A program made the position numbers and the translations under genes. A stretch of 11,056 nt of DNA from the NCBI GenBank assembly GCA_947467405.1, contig CANIIN010000043.1:1-11056 (forward strand), in the 5' to 3' direction. Below are positions 1 to 5,871 of the stretch, one piece after another. The DNA comes from Betaproteobacteria bacterium. GTDB taxonomy: Bacteria > Pseudomonadota > Gammaproteobacteria > Burkholderiales > SG8-39. The notes under the pieces are model-generated. The model ran no database searches. It was given only the letters and a program-made list of their open reading frames with translations, and was not told the DNA's origin. Numbering within the stretch: position 1 is the first letter of the stretch; each line of letters opens with the position of its first letter.

Positions 1-131
1 CTTTTCGCATTAGTTAGTGATATGCATCTATACCAGAGGGAAAACGCTAACCCGGCAGTACTAACGTAAGTCCTGATCAGCAATCGAGTTTCTGCACCGC
101 GTCGCGGATCGTCCCTAAGTAATGCGAAAAG
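1..131. repeat. Foldback (inverted-repeat) element, MITE-like
   Basis: Bases 1-20 and 112-131 are inverted copies of each other at 18 of 20 positions; the outermost 12 bases (CTTTTCGCATTA / TAATGCGAAAAG) match perfectly and mismatches fall at arm positions 13 and 18. The 91-bp core (21-111) has no convincing gene. A shorter internal pair, GTTAGT at 13-18 and ACTAAC at 60-65, also lies inside. The left arm starts exactly at the first base of the window, so a target duplication cannot be checked and the arm may extend further left. It could be a small non-autonomous transposon, the remnant of an insertion sequence, or a long hairpin in a transcript. I do not recognise the arm sequence as a named element. 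Confidence 0.5.
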
Positions 132-135
132 AGCC

Positions 136-173
136 AAAAAAAACGGGGCGGCCGATAGGCCGGCCGCCCCGTT
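136..173 (-). terminator. Rho-independent terminator after the first Bug gene
   Basis: A perfect 13-bp stem (142-154 with 161-173) built around CGGGGCGGCCG encloses a six-base loop, ATAGGC. Read on the minus strand the stem is followed at once by eight T residues (the A run at 136-143 on the plus strand, partly within the stem). It lies 20 bases beyond the stop codon of the minus-strand Bug gene, exactly where an intrinsic terminator is expected. Confidence 0.92.
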
Positions 174-193
174 GTTCTGCAGAACTGCCGGCC

Positions 194-1168
194 TTATTCC
201 GGCTTGTAGCCCGACAACTTTGCGGCACCACCATAAAACTCCAGCTCGCTCTCGATGATGCGCCGGAAGTCGTCCGACGTGCCGCCCGGGGTGTAGGCGC
301 CCGTGCTGGCAACCAGAGCCTGGATATCCGGCATCTGGATGATGACGTTCATCTCGCGATTGAGCCTGTCGACGATATCCTTTGGCGTGCCGGTCCTCGC
401 CCACAGGCCGCCGTTGAACAACGTGGCAAAACCGGGGAACGTATCCGTGATCAGCGGCACATCAGGCAGCAACGCAGTGGCACGCGGGCCACCCACGCCG
501 ATGGCTTTCAGCTTGCCGGACTTCACGTGCGCGGCATAAGTGATGGCGCTGTCGAATGCGGCCTGGATCTCGTTGCCGAGCAGCGCCGTGGTGGTCGGGT
601 TCGAGCCTTTGTAAGGAATGTGCACCAGGTTGATCCCGGCGCGGGCCTTGAAGGCTTCCATGGACAGCATGGCCGATGGTGCGGCGGAACCGTAGTTCAT
701 CTTGCCGGGATTGGCCTTGGCGTAGGCGATGAACTCCTTGTAATCCTTCACCGGCAGCGAGGCCGGTACGAACAGCATGTACGGGCCCTGATACAGGCTG
801 ACCACGGGAATGAAGTCCTTGAGCAGGTCGAACGACACGCTCTTGTTGAACACCGAGGTCGTGCTCGAACCGCCGATGTACATGAGCGTGTAGCCGTCAG
901 CGGGCGCTGCCAATGCGGCCTGCGCGCCGATGAGCGTATTGCCGCCCGGCTTGTTGTCAATGACCACCGGCTGCTTCAGGCGTTCCGAGAGCTTCTGGCC
1001 CATGCCGCGTCCGAGCACGTCGGTCGTTCCGCCCGGCGGATAAGGCACGACGAACTTGATCGGGCGTGTCGGATAATCGTCCGCCGCGCAGGCCATGCCC
1101 GCAGCCATTGCCAGAACGCCGGCGAACGCGATGCTCGTCAGGTCCTTCATGGAAATCTGAAACTTCAT
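194..1168 (-). CDS. Bug-family (TctC-like) periplasmic solute-binding protein
   Basis: 324 residues, a normal length for the Bug family of tripartite tricarboxylate transporter receptors, which bind small carboxylates in the periplasm. Residues 1-28 form a signal peptide (basic start, hydrophobic stretch, ACA before the mature ADDYP). Then come the family landmarks YPTRPIKFVVPYPPGGTTD (32-50), with the conserved Asp50 of the ligand loop, NKPGGNTLIG (72-81), DGYTL (91-95), KANPGKMNYGS (151-161), HIPYKG (183-188) and LLPDVP (233-238). The start at 1168 is set by CAGGAG six bases upstream; the frame stays open upstream to 1492 but has no signal-peptide sense there. It has its own terminators on both sides and is probably transcribed alone. 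No TctA/TctB membrane partners are nearby, so it is an orphan receptor; the ligand cannot be read from the sequence. Confidence 0.93.
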   Translation of the reverse strand: MKFQISMKDLTSIAFAGVLAMAAGMACAADDYPTRPIKFVVPYPPGGTTDVLGRGMGQKLSERLKQPVVIDNKPGGNTLIGAQAALAAPADGYTLMYIGGSSTTSVFNKSVSFDLLKDFIPVVSLYQGPYMLFVPASLPVKDYKEFIAYAKANPGKMNYGSAAPSAMLSMEAFKARAGINLVHIPYKGSNPTTTALLGNEIQAAFDSAITYAAHVKSGKLKAIGVGGPRATALLPDVPLITDTFPGFATLFNGGLWARTGTPKDIVDRLNREMNVIIQMPDIQALVASTGAYTPGGTSDDFRRIIESELEFYGGAAKLSGYKPE

Positions 1169-1199
1169 TGTCTGCTCCTGTGAACTGAATGCCGGCCCG

Positions 1200-1211
1200 C
1201 ATTTTCCTCCT
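1200..1211 (-). promoter_or_regulatory. Extra strong Shine-Dalgarno and ATG ahead of the Bug gene
   Basis: On the minus strand AGGAGG (1206-1211) sits three bases before an ATG (1200-1202). This ATG is 34 bases upstream of the Bug start and out of frame with it; the reading frame runs over the Bug start and stops at 957. It may be chance or a small upstream reading frame that affects translation of the Bug gene. Coding quality of the overlapping frame is poor, so I do not call it a gene. Confidence 0.25.
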
Positions 1212-1303
1212 GCAGGCAAGCCTTGTACATGAATGACTGCGAACCCGAAATGAGTATCCCTCATCGCACACCGTGGCATTGCGATCTGGTCGCACCAGAA
1301 TGG

Positions 1304-1330
1304 CAAAAGCCCGGAAATTCCGGGCTTTTG
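1304..1330 (-). terminator. Intrinsic terminator after the methyltransferase gene
   Basis: A 27-base perfect palindrome around one central base: CAAAAGCCCGGAA at 1304-1316 and its complement at 1318-1330. The likely hairpin is a ten-bp stem AAAAGCCCGG/CCGGGCTTTT (1305-1314 with 1320-1329) with a five-base loop. Both strands end in a short T run, so it can work in either direction. It lies 20 bases beyond the methyltransferase stop and shows that this gene and the next Bug gene are separate transcripts. Confidence 0.82.
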
Positions 1331-1349
1331 CACTGACTGCCGCAAACGC

Positions 1350-2243
1350 CTACTTTGCGCCGGCTGCCTTCTGCGCGCGCCAGCGCAGGTTGCGATTGTT
1401 GGAGAGCACCACCTGGCCGTTGATATGGGCGCTGGCCGCATGTCCGGAGAACAACAGGGTGTCGTCGCCCTCGCCAATACGGAACGAGACATAGGTGCCG
1501 TTGATGTAGGGGCGTTCGATGGGCCACTCCCTGCCGCCGATCTTCGCTGTGCCTTCGAAGCGCTGATTCTTCTGGCGGATGTCGAATTCCAGGGTCTTCG
1601 CGCCGTTGAGCGTCTGCACAGTTGCGGTCCAGCTGCCCTGCAGTCGCGCCGGGACCACCCAGTACAGGATCACGCTTTCCTTCTTCAGGCCGACTTTCTT
1701 CTCCGGCACCTGGATGACTTCTTTCGCTTCCGGCTCCCAGTCGCCGATGCCGTAATCGTGAGAGACGATGCGGGTGCCGGGCTTCAAGGCCAGCAGGCTG
1801 GGTTGCAGCACCGCGTTGTACTGCGGCAGCAGGTACATGGTGATCACCGTGGCCTGCGAGAAATCACTCTTGAAGATGTCCTGCTCGAGGAAGACGGCAC
1901 GGTCGGACACGCCGGCGATCTTCGCATTCTTCTTCGCCAGTTTGACCAGGTTGGGGTCGTATTCGATGCCAATGCCGCGCGCTTTCAGTTCGTCGGCGGC
2001 GGTGATGACGATACGCCCGTCGCCCGAGCCCAGATCGATGACGAAATCATTGGCACGCACGCCGGCCATGCGCAGCATGGTGTCCACCACGTTCTTGGGC
2101 GAGGTGACATAGGGAGTCTCCTCGGTGATCTTGGGCTTGTCAGCCGCATCGTCGGCCGCCTGCGCCGGCAGGATGCCGGCAGCAAAAACCAGACCGAGCA
2201 GCGCGGTGGCCGCAGTGTAACGACGGATGGATGGCATATTCAT
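1350..2243 (-). CDS. Exported class I SAM-dependent methyltransferase-like protein
   Basis: 297 residues. Residues 1-29 look like a Sec signal peptide (Arg pair at 7-8, hydrophobic 11-25, AQA at 27-29). Residues about 45-195 form a Rossmann-type methyltransferase fold: motif I VIDLGSGDGRI (68-78), the acidic end of strand 2 in GIGIEYDP (91-97, Glu94), and QDIF (121-124, Asp122). The rest, 196-297, is a predicted beta-rich tail with alternating hydrophobic residues (SWTATVQTLNG, YVSFRIGEGDDTLLFSG), unlike the core and possibly a separate binding domain. The start at 2243 is favoured over the ATG two codons later by GAGGAG nine bases upstream. SAM is not expected in the periplasm, so the export signal is odd; the protein may be a degenerate or repurposed fold. 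It lies 97 bases after the hydratase gene, possibly co-transcribed. Substrate unknown. Confidence 0.85.
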   Translation of the reverse strand: MNMPSIRRYTAATALLGLVFAAGILPAQAADDAADKPKITEETPYVTSPKNVVDTMLRMAGVRANDFVIDLGSGDGRIVITAADELKARGIGIEYDPNLVKLAKKNAKIAGVSDRAVFLEQDIFKSDFSQATVITMYLLPQYNAVLQPSLLALKPGTRIVSHDYGIGDWEPEAKEVIQVPEKKVGLKKESVILYWVVPARLQGSWTATVQTLNGAKTLEFDIRQKNQRFEGTAKIGGREWPIERPYINGTYVSFRIGEGDDTLLFSGHAASAHINGQVVLSNNRNLRWRAQKAAGAK

Positions 2244-2272
2244 CGGAACTTGCTCCTCAACTCGTTTTTTTC

Positions 2273-2312
2273 ACTGGCACCTTCGATGCATGCGCATCGA
2301 CTCGTCGCCAGT
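2273..2312 (-). other. Nested hairpin in the leader of the methyltransferase gene
   Basis: An outer stem ACTGGC/GCCAGT (2273-2278 with 2307-2312) encloses, across an asymmetric internal loop, an inner seven-bp stem TCGATGC/GCATCGA (2283-2289 with 2294-2300) with loop ATGC. In minus-strand reading it is followed by seven A residues, not T, so it is not a standard terminator. It lies between the hydratase stop and the methyltransferase ribosome-binding site and may protect or control the message. Confidence 0.35.
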
Positions 2313-2340
2313 TCCTGTACATCGGGTTCACACCAGCCAC

Positions 2341-3393
2341 TCAGGCGTAGCCGGCCTTGCCATACGGCGTATCGGCATCGCGCTTGTAGACCAGCAGCCG
2401 CCGCCGATAGGACAACACCAGTTCGCGGCGCTGGTTCCACGACCAGGTATCGACCGTAAGAATGCCTTCATTGGGTCGCGACTTCGATTCGCGCTTCTCG
2501 ATCACCTTGGACTCGGTCTCGAGCGTGTCCCCGGCATGAACCGGCAGCGGCAGCTTCACGTCCGACCAGCCAAGATTGGCCACGACACGGCCGAAGGTGC
2601 GCGTGCTCGCTGCCGTCACCGCCGTGATCACCCACGTTTCAGCGATGCGATAACGGCTGCCTTGATAGGCTTCGACCCATGCCATGTCGTGGTGCTGCGG
2701 GTTCCACTCAAGGGAACGCAGCGCATGCTCGACGGCCTCGTCCTTGCGAAAATGGCGCCGTGGAAAATGAATGAACGTGTCCCCGGCCTGGGCATCCTCG
2801 AAGAACAGGCCGTAGCGCTCCAGCAGGCTGCCATCAGATTCCTTGTGGTACATCTCGAAGCGGGGCTCGGCTGCCGGCGCGTGCGGCACAGTGCTGTCAG
2901 CCGGGTGTTGACCGCGACGATAGATTTCCACGTCGTAGGTCAGTCTCGCCACTTCCTTGCCGTGCTGATTCAGGCCGCGCGACACCACGCCCACGATGCC
3001 GATGTCCGGGCCGGCCGGGGCCACCGCCACGATTTCGGATTCGGCATACAGCGTGTCGCCGCCGAACACCGGCGACGGCAGCAGCATTTCCCGAAAGCCG
3101 ACGATGTTGCGCTTGCGCCCAAAGGTGCGCGAAGCCATGCCGATGACACGCTGGATGGTGATGGTGCTCACCATCAGTGGCAACTTCCAGGTGGTCTGGG
3201 CAGCGTAGTTCGCGTCGTAGTGCAGCATGGCCGAATTGATGGAATCCAGCGATTCATCCGTATTGTCCTGCTGGGAGAGGGTCACGCCGGGACGATGCTT
3301 GAAACGCTGCCCAACCTGGAATTCCTCGAAATCGAGGCCCCAGCGTTCCTGGTAGCGTTGGTCATCGACACGGTCGAACAGATAGAAGCTCAT
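2341..3393 (-). CDS. Tandem MaoC (double hotdog) hydratase/dehydratase
   Basis: 350 residues with two MaoC-like hotdog repeats, roughly 18-160 and 193-337. The duplication is visible in matching blocks: SRTFGR (88-93) with TRTFGR (264-269), and GDTLYAESEI (112-121) with GDTLETESKV (288-297), an offset of 176 residues. The second repeat has NPQHHD (231-236), the Asn/His/Asp cluster expected near a hydratase-2 active site; the first has MLHYDANYA (56-64). Length and repeat layout resemble mesaconyl-CoA hydratase/methylmalyl-CoA dehydratase-type enzymes, which add or remove water on branched dicarboxylic CoA esters, but the substrate is not proved. The start at 3393 gives a conserved-looking N-terminus; the frame is open to 3516 but the extra 41 residues look non-coding, and no strong Shine-Dalgarno is present. 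It diverges from a Bug gene, a common pairing for organic-acid uptake and breakdown. Confidence 0.88.
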   Translation of the reverse strand: MSFYLFDRVDDQRYQERWGLDFEEFQVGQRFKHRPGVTLSQQDNTDESLDSINSAMLHYDANYAAQTTWKLPLMVSTITIQRVIGMASRTFGRKRNIVGFREMLLPSPVFGGDTLYAESEIVAVAPAGPDIGIVGVVSRGLNQHGKEVARLTYDVEIYRRGQHPADSTVPHAPAAEPRFEMYHKESDGSLLERYGLFFEDAQAGDTFIHFPRRHFRKDEAVEHALRSLEWNPQHHDMAWVEAYQGSRYRIAETWVITAVTAASTRTFGRVVANLGWSDVKLPLPVHAGDTLETESKVIEKRESKSRPNEGILTVDTWSWNQRRELVLSYRRRLLVYKRDADTPYGKAGYA

Positions 3394-3431
3394 GGCTGAA
3401 TGGTTCCGGAAACCGCATGAAAAGAGGGGGA

Positions 3432-3440
3432 ATTCTATCA
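3432..3440 (-). promoter_or_regulatory. Possible extended -10 promoter element for the hydratase
   Basis: Read on the minus strand the bases are TGATAGAAT: a TG doublet, one base, then TAGAAT, five of six matches to the -10 consensus. It is about 40 bases before the hydratase start. No matching -35 box is seen. Low confidence. Confidence 0.3.
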
Positions 3441-3604
3441 GGCTGCCCCTGGTTCTCCCGTGGCACGCGCCCTTTTTCGGTATACGCGTCACCGGACGGC
3501 TCTTGCAGTGCAGCATGTCGAGGCCAACTGTTCAAACGCCCTCAAAACTGGTGAAAAGCAGTCCATATCAAACAGCCTGACAACGCGTATCAAAACTATT
3601 GACT

Positions 3605-3632
3605 TTGTCGCGCGATGTGCGGCTTCTATAGT
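3605..3632 (+). promoter_or_regulatory. Possible sigma70 promoter of the second Bug gene
   Basis: TTGTCG (3605-3610) and TATAGT (3627-3632) are separated by 16 bases and match four and five of six consensus positions. The expected transcription start is near 3639, directly before the palindrome at 3641-3656. A better -35 match, TTGACT at 3599-3604, would need a 22-base spacer and is less likely. Confidence 0.4.
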
Positions 3633-3640
3633 GGCCCGCG

Positions 3641-3656
3641 GTTCGATATATCGAAC
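3641..3656. promoter_or_regulatory. Perfect 16-bp palindromic operator candidate
   Basis: GTTCGATATATCGAAC is identical to its own reverse complement. It sits at the expected transcription start of the second Bug gene, 50 bases before the start codon, in the divergent gap shared with the hydratase. The GTTCG...CGAAC form resembles operators of IclR-family regulators of aromatic and organic-acid catabolism (for example the PcaR-type sites). No IclR gene lies in this window, and the only regulator here is of LysR type, whose sites normally have a T-N11-A core. Confidence 0.6.
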
Positions 3657-3706
3657 AACCATCACCGGAGCGATCCGGCTGCCTGACTTGAGGGAGGAGA
3701 CCCGTG

Positions 3707-4687
3707 ATGAAATTCCTGAAACGTGCATCGAATACAGCGACTGTTGCGCTGCTCACGCTGCTGCCGCTGGCCGGGGCTGCGCAGGCACAGAACGCCGATT
3801 ACCCCAACCGCATCGTGCGCGTGGTGGTGCCGTTTGCGCCAGGGGGCTCTACCGACAACGCCGGCCGCATGGTTGCGCTGTCCTTCGAGAAGCAGTTCAA
3901 GCAGACCTTCGTGGTGGAAAACAAGCCCGGCGCCTTCACCCAGATCGGCACCGATGCCGTGGTCAAGGCCGCCCCCAACGGCTACACGCTGCTGCTGGCC
4001 GCCAGCAATCTGCCAACCGAGCAAGTCATCAACAAAGATTGGCCGTTCAAGGCCGAGCGCGACCTGACCACCATCGGCCTGATTTCGGGAGCGGGGCTGG
4101 CGCTGGCGGTCAACCCGGCATCACCCATCAAGAACCTGCGCGACCTGATCGACTTCTCCAAGGCCAATCCCGGCAAGCTGAATCAGGCCATGGCTGCATC
4201 ACCCGCGCTCGATATCGAGGATCTGAAGGCACGCCTGGGCCTGAACCTGACCGCGGTGATTTACAAGGGCGGTCCACTCGCCGTACAAGCGGTCGTTTCA
4301 GGCGAGGGCGACATTACTTCAGGTTCGCCGCAGGACATCGTTTCACTGGTCAGAGCCGGACGCCTGCGCGCGCTGGTGTATTCGGAGAAGGAACGCCATC
4401 CGCTGTTGCCGGACGTCCCCACTGTGAACGAGGCCGGCGTCGGCATCAGCGATTTCGACGGCGTGCTGTGGTTCGGCCTGTTCGGGCCGGCCGGCCTGCC
4501 CGCCGATATCGTCACCAAACTGCACGGCGGCGTTCAGACCATGCTGAAAGACCCGGAGATGGTCGAGCGCATCCGCTCGCTGGGCATGCGTCCCTTCCCG
4601 CTGACACTTGCGGAAGCGCGCGCACGCGTTGCCGCGGAAACAGCGCGCACCGAAGCGCTGATGGCACGCGGCGTCAAACTGCGCTGA
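3707..4687 (+). CDS. Bug-family (TctC-like) periplasmic solute-binding protein
   Basis: 326 residues. Signal peptide 1-27 (KFLKR start, hydrophobic 12-24, AQA at 25-27). Family landmarks: VVVPFAPGGSTD (39-50, ligand-loop Asp50), ENKPGAFTQIG (71-81), NGYTLLLA (91-98), KANPGKLNQ (152-160), VIYKGGPLAVQAVVSGEGD (184-202), LLPDVPTVNEAG (233-244). The loop after ENKPG reads AFTQIG where Bug proteins usually have AGGNIG, and YKG follows AVI instead of the common HVP, so the pocket probably differs from its two relatives in this window. The frame also allows GTG at 3704, but ATG at 3707 is preferred, nine bases after GGAGG (3693-3697). It is divergent from the hydratase gene and is preceded by a promoter and palindrome; the two genes may answer to the same signal. 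No TctA/TctB partner is present. Confidence 0.93.
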   Translation: MKFLKRASNTATVALLTLLPLAGAAQAQNADYPNRIVRVVVPFAPGGSTDNAGRMVALSFEKQFKQTFVVENKPGAFTQIGTDAVVKAAPNGYTLLLAASNLPTEQVINKDWPFKAERDLTTIGLISGAGLALAVNPASPIKNLRDLIDFSKANPGKLNQAMAASPALDIEDLKARLGLNLTAVIYKGGPLAVQAVVSGEGDITSGSPQDIVSLVRAGRLRALVYSEKERHPLLPDVPTVNEAGVGISDFDGVLWFGLFGPAGLPADIVTKLHGGVQTMLKDPEMVERIRSLGMRPFPLTLAEARARVAAETARTEALMARGVKLR

Positions 4688-4706
4688 TTTTTCGCTTCAG
4701 AGGACT

Positions 4707-4758
4707 GTCCGGATCTCCCGGACCACTTCGATTTCTGGCGCTGCAAACCAGCGCCAGG
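4707..4758. terminator. Two hairpins between convergent Bug and LysR genes
   Basis: The first is a six-bp stem GTCCGG/CCGGAC (4707-4712 with 4718-4723). The second is a nine-bp stem CTGGCGCTG/CAGCGCCAG (4735-4743 with 4749-4757), loop CAAAC. They fill the 98-base gap between two converging genes, where termination is needed, but neither is followed by a clear T run on either strand. They may help Rho-dependent stopping or protect message ends. Confidence 0.4.
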
Positions 4759-4785
4759 TCCTGTGAGGTTGCAAGCCAGCCTTTC

Positions 4786-5730
4786 TCAAGCCCCGCGGCG
4801 GGACTTTCGGGCAGCCGGACGCAATTCGGGCACCTGACTGCCGCGCTGCTCGGCAAATTCCCGCGCGCGCTGCACGAAGGCCGCGTGCAGTTCGCCGTGC
4901 TGGATGTCCTTGCGGTAGATGATGTTGATCTGCCGCGTGAGGTCCAGCCCGTCCACGATGACTTCCTTGAGGATGCCGGCCTCGAGTTCCGCCTGGATGC
5001 TGGTGCGCGACTGGCAACCGATGCCGACGCCGCGAATCACCGCCCTTTTGATTGCCTCGATGCTGCCGGTCTCGAATGCCACGCGAATGTAATCGACATG
5101 GTTCAGTACGGCACGGGTCAGAACGCCGCGCACGTCGGCGAAGATCGGCTGCAGGCACCAGGTCGCTTCGGCGAGCTCCTGGATCTTCACGCGGCGCTTG
5201 CCGGCGAACGGGTGCCTGGCGGCGCAGAACACCACCAGATCGTCGCGCAACCAGTGGCTGGTGCGCAGCGTCTGGCGCATCGAAGGGCTTTCGATGAAGC
5301 CGAGGTCGAGCGCCATGCTGTCCACCAGGTCCAGCACGTCGGAGGATTTGGCCACGGTCAGGCTGATTTCAACGCCCGGGTGATCAAGCAGGAAATCGGC
5401 GCAGATGTCCGGCAGCAGGTAGGTGCCCACGGTGGTGCTGGCGCCGATGGACAGCGAACCCTGGTGGCCGCCGTCCCGCGCCACCGACTCGACGTCGCGC
5501 ACGCTCAGCAGCGCCGAGCGGATCTTCGGCTGCAGCCGCTTGCCGTTGTCGTTCAGCACCAGCTTCTTGCTGTGGCGGTGGAACAACTGCGTGCCGAGAT
5601 TCCGTTCCAGTTCCTTCAGCGCCATGCTGACGGCGGACTGAGTGAGCGCAATTTCGCGCGCCGCCTGGCTGACGCCGCCAAGGCGCGCCACCGCGTCGAA
5701 TACCACCATCTGTCTAAGCGTGATTCTCAT
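4786..5730 (-). CDS. LysR-family transcriptional regulator
   Basis: 314 residues, the usual LysR length. An N-terminal winged helix-turn-helix (about 3-62) reads LRQMVVFDAVARLGGVSQAA with recognition helix LTQSAVSMALKELERNLGTQLF (29-50) and the wing HRHSKKLVLNDNG (51-63). A linker helix follows, then the effector-binding domain opening with GSLSIGASTTVGTYLLP (91-107), a form typical of the CysL/CbbR-like branch. The tail (about 300-314) is basic and probably disordered. The ATG at 5730 gives the standard LysR start; the Shine-Dalgarno is weak. It diverges from the SDR gene with 141 bases between, and a T-N11-A dyad overlaps its leader, so it most likely controls itself and the SDR in response to a pathway metabolite. 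It could also act on the neighbouring Bug gene; that is not shown by the sequence. Confidence 0.95.
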   Translation of the reverse strand: MRITLRQMVVFDAVARLGGVSQAAREIALTQSAVSMALKELERNLGTQLFHRHSKKLVLNDNGKRLQPKIRSALLSVRDVESVARDGGHQGSLSIGASTTVGTYLLPDICADFLLDHPGVEISLTVAKSSDVLDLVDSMALDLGFIESPSMRQTLRTSHWLRDDLVVFCAARHPFAGKRRVKIQELAEATWCLQPIFADVRGVLTRAVLNHVDYIRVAFETGSIEAIKRAVIRGVGIGCQSRTSIQAELEAGILKEVIVDGLDLTRQINIIYRKDIQHGELHAAFVQRAREFAEQRGSQVPELRPAARKSRRGA

Positions 5731-5731
5731 A

Positions 5732-5744
5732 TCAATGCGATTGA
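5732..5744. promoter_or_regulatory. LysR-box candidate (T-N11-A dyad)
   Basis: TCAAT-GCG-ATTGA is a perfect five-bp dyad and fits the T-N11-A LysR core. It starts two bases upstream of the LysR start codon, so binding there would be expected to repress the regulator's own gene. Confidence 0.45.
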
Positions 5745-5756
5745 ATCAACCCATCA

Positions 5757-5773
5757 GAACAATCAGTTTGTTC
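5757..5773. promoter_or_regulatory. Second dyad in the LysR-SDR gap
   Basis: GAACAA (5757-5762) and TTGTTC (5768-5773) are perfect inverted arms around five bases. The right arm coincides with the expected -35 position of the SDR promoter, whose -10 candidate is TATATT at 5792-5797. This is a fitting place for an activator or repressor to act on the SDR gene. The arms do not fit T-N11-A, so the binding protein may not be the adjacent LysR protein. Confidence 0.4.
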
Positions 5774-5791
5774 GGCATTGTATCCGTCCCT

Positions 5792-5797
5792 TATATT
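5792..5797 (+). promoter_or_regulatory. Possible -10 box of the SDR gene
   Basis: TATATT matches five of six -10 positions. The -35 position (TTGTTC at 5768-5773, 18-base spacer) is poor, as is common for promoters that depend on a LysR activator. The leader to the start codon would be about 70 bases. Confidence 0.4.
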
Positions 5798-5871
5798 GCC
5801 TGTTCACCCCCGCTACACCGCCGATCGGCCTGATCGGGCAACGAGGGGCCAATACAAGGAGGAGTCCAGCA

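Noticed and set aside
122..1183. Long plus-strand open frame opposite the first Bug gene
   Set aside because: It is antisense to a well-supported Bug protein, starts inside the terminator hairpin region and its translation is rich in Arg, His and Gly without any recognisable domain.
1425..3399. Two long plus-strand open frames (1425-2459 and 2227-3399) opposite the methyltransferase and hydratase genes
   Set aside because: Both are shadow frames of real minus-strand genes with clear motifs; no ribosome-binding site or domain supports them.
4707..4758. The hairpins between the convergent Bug and LysR genes as strong intrinsic terminators
   Set aside because: Stems are good but no T run follows on either strand, so I list them only as low-confidence terminator structures.
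3460..5871. Very long plus-strand open frame of over 1,100 codons running into the SDR gene
   Set aside because: Only the last 313 codons (from 5872) look like a protein. The earlier part is out of frame with the Bug gene and antisense to the LysR gene; long stop-free frames are common in GC-rich DNA. The ribosome-binding site at 5856-5864 fixes the SDR start.
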